Source of the DNA: Lactobacillus sp. UBA5815
GTDB lineage: Bacteria; Bacillota; Bacilli; Lactobacillales; Lactobacillaceae
Direction of reading: 5' to 3'
DNA length: 6,457 nucleotides
Assembly: GCA_002417825.1 (NCBI GenBank)
Contig: DICX01000054.1
Coordinates: 1 to 6,457, forward strand
Numbering within the stretch: position 1 is the stretch's first letter; each line of letters starts with the position of its first letter. The notes beneath the pieces were generated by a model. It worked only from the letters and a program-made list of their open reading frames with translations. It was not told the DNA's origin and did not search any database. The position numbers and the translations under genes were made by a program. Of this stretch, positions 5,572 through 6,457 are shown in pieces.

Positions 5572-6289
5572 ACGCTTTGTCACTGGACTTCTTTTTATTT
5601 TTTGCGCTGCACTGCTGGTTTTAAGTCAACTGAACTTGTTGACGTTCAAACTCAGTTTCTGGACCGTTGCTGGAACGATCATTTTTACTTGGGGCTTTTT
5701 GGATGGTCTGATTCATCGCGAAATCTTTAAAGGCATTTTCTCATTAGCCTTTTTAAGTATGATTTTTGCAAAACCGCTTCATATTGAGTCACTCGTCCCA
5801 TGGACGATTTTAGGCGCCGCATTTTTGCTTGCTATTGGGCTCGAAACGATTTTTAAATCAAAATCTCATGACTTTATCGTCTCTCCAAAAAATGGTTTTC
5901 ATTGGAAAAAAGAAGACTATCCACGTTTTTCCAGTGAAACGAGTCAAAGCAGCAACGACCGCAACATCACGATCAAACAATCCTTCTCTGATACTTCGCG
6001 ATACGTTCACTCCAAAGTTTTAGAAACTGTCAAAATCGAAGCTAGTTTAGGTGATATCAATCTTTATCTCGATGACGCACAGTCTCAAAACCACCATGTG
6101 ACGCTTCGCTTAGACAGTCAGTTATCCGATATCACCGTGTATGTCCCAAGAAATTGGAAAATGACCTCTCGTCTTACCTCACCGCTCAGTTCATTCAGCG
6201 TAGAGGGAACATCAGATGCTGACGGTGATACGCAACTGGAACTAACTGGAAAAATCAGTATGTGTGATTTTAAGTTGGTCTATGTCTAA
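5561..6289 (+). CDS. LiaF-like membrane protein, partner of the LytTR regulator
   Basis: A 242-residue protein with four predicted membrane helices (about 5-24, 32-51, 56-70, 79-97), a polar linker rich in Ser and Lys (98-140), and a C-terminal beta-rich domain (about 141-242). The last part shows the LiaF/YvqF pattern: SFSDTSRYV (141-149), ETVKIEASLGDINLYLDDA (155-173) and ITVYVPRNWKM (191-201). LiaF of Bacillus and streptococci is a membrane inhibitor of the LiaRS cell-envelope stress two-component system; no LiaR or LiaS is present here. The reading frame stays open back to 5501, but the ATG at 5561 is chosen because AAAGG (5549-5553) precedes it by 7 bases and the protein then starts with a membrane helix. 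It overlaps the LytTR gene by 11 bp, implying translational coupling. Inferred job: sensing envelope state and controlling the LytTR protein. The role is not proven by sequence. Confidence 0.85.
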   Translation: MKIKRFVTGLLFIFCAALLVLSQLNLLTFKLSFWTVAGTIIFTWGFLDGLIHREIFKGIFSLAFLSMIFAKPLHIESLVPWTILGAAFLLAIGLETIFKSKSHDFIVSPKNGFHWKKEDYPRFSSETSQSSNDRNITIKQSFSDTSRYVHSKVLETVKIEASLGDINLYLDDAQSQNHHVTLRLDSQLSDITVYVPRNWKMTSRLTSPLSSFSVEGTSDADGDTQLELTGKISMCDFKLVYV

Positions 6290-6331
6290 TGGACAAAACC
6301 ATGTTACACTTGAATTACCTTGGCAGGGGCA

Positions 6332-6369
6332 AAAAAGGACCGAGTTGCAAAAGCAACTCGATCCTTTTT
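6332..6369. terminator. Bidirectional terminator after the LytTR/LiaF-like operon
   Basis: The inner stem CGAGTTGC (6341-6348) pairs with GCAACTCG (6353-6360) around an AAAA loop. After one C-A mismatch the outer stem AAAAAGGA (6332-6339) pairs with TCCTTTTT (6362-6369). T runs flank it on both strands, so it can end the plus operon and the convergent minus gene. The stretch 6290-6331 holds nothing else I can support. Confidence 0.85.
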
Positions 6370-6377
6370 CTCAACAC

Positions 6378-6457
6378 TCAAATATTAAGATGAAGTTTAT
6401 CCGCTAGTCGCGTCACCTTTTCACCTAAGATCTTTTGTGCCAGTTCTGTCTTTAATG
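6378..6457 (-). CDS. C-terminal end of an unidentified protein (cut by window edge)
   Basis: On the minus strand the frame entering at 6455 runs for 25 codons (start LKTELAQKILGEKV, end ADKLHLNI) and stops at TGA (6380-6378), just before the bidirectional terminator at 6332-6369. A stop placed against a terminator, together with a sensible charged, amphipathic helical composition, supports a real gene end; the other two minus frames fit less well with this placement. The fragment is too short to name a family, and no motif is recognised. Confidence 0.6.
   Translation of the reverse strand, partial: LKTELAQKILGEKVTRLADKLHLNI

Overview
The window looks like chromosomal DNA of a low-GC Gram-positive bacterium, most likely a lactic acid bacterium of the Lactobacillaceae type. 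This is inferred from a T-box leader controlling an aminoacyl-tRNA synthetase gene, strong AGGAGG-type ribosome binding sites, a cre-like catabolite site, many intrinsic terminators, a tRNA gene without an encoded CCA end, and the Firmicutes character of the proteins. No sequence search was run, so the taxon is a judgement.

Layout. On the minus strand, 1-742 is the N-terminal part of arginyl-tRNA synthetase (argS), cut by the window edge. Its T-box riboswitch and promoter fill about 773-990; the leader shows an apparent CGU (Arg) specifier, the T-box sequence and an attenuator hairpin. Divergent from it, 1160-2800 (+) encodes a single fused membrane/ATPase ABC half-transporter, with an intrinsic terminator starting at its stop codon. 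The segment 2801-3009 has no convincing gene but holds three hairpins. A tRNA-Leu(CAG) gene lies at 3010-3092 (-). Divergent from the tRNA is nnrD (3186-4064, +), an ADP/ATP-dependent NAD(P)H-hydrate dehydratase that repairs damaged NAD(P)H. It converges on a Cof-type HAD phosphatase gene (4095-4919, -), whose promoter carries a cre-like site.

Divergent from the phosphatase is a tightly coupled two-gene operon (5107-6289, +): a short DNA-binding protein with a LytTR domain and no receiver domain, then an 11-bp-overlapping gene for a four-helix membrane protein with a LiaF-like C-terminal domain. By analogy with streptococcal regulator/membrane-inhibitor pairs, I infer a small membrane-stress or envelope-sensing regulatory module. 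This is the most interesting system in the window. A strong bidirectional terminator (6332-6369) separates it from the C-terminal end of an unidentified minus-strand gene (6378-6457).

Apart from the LytTR/LiaF-like pair the genes appear to be independent housekeeping or transport units. I see no insertion sequence, phage gene, CRISPR array or origin.
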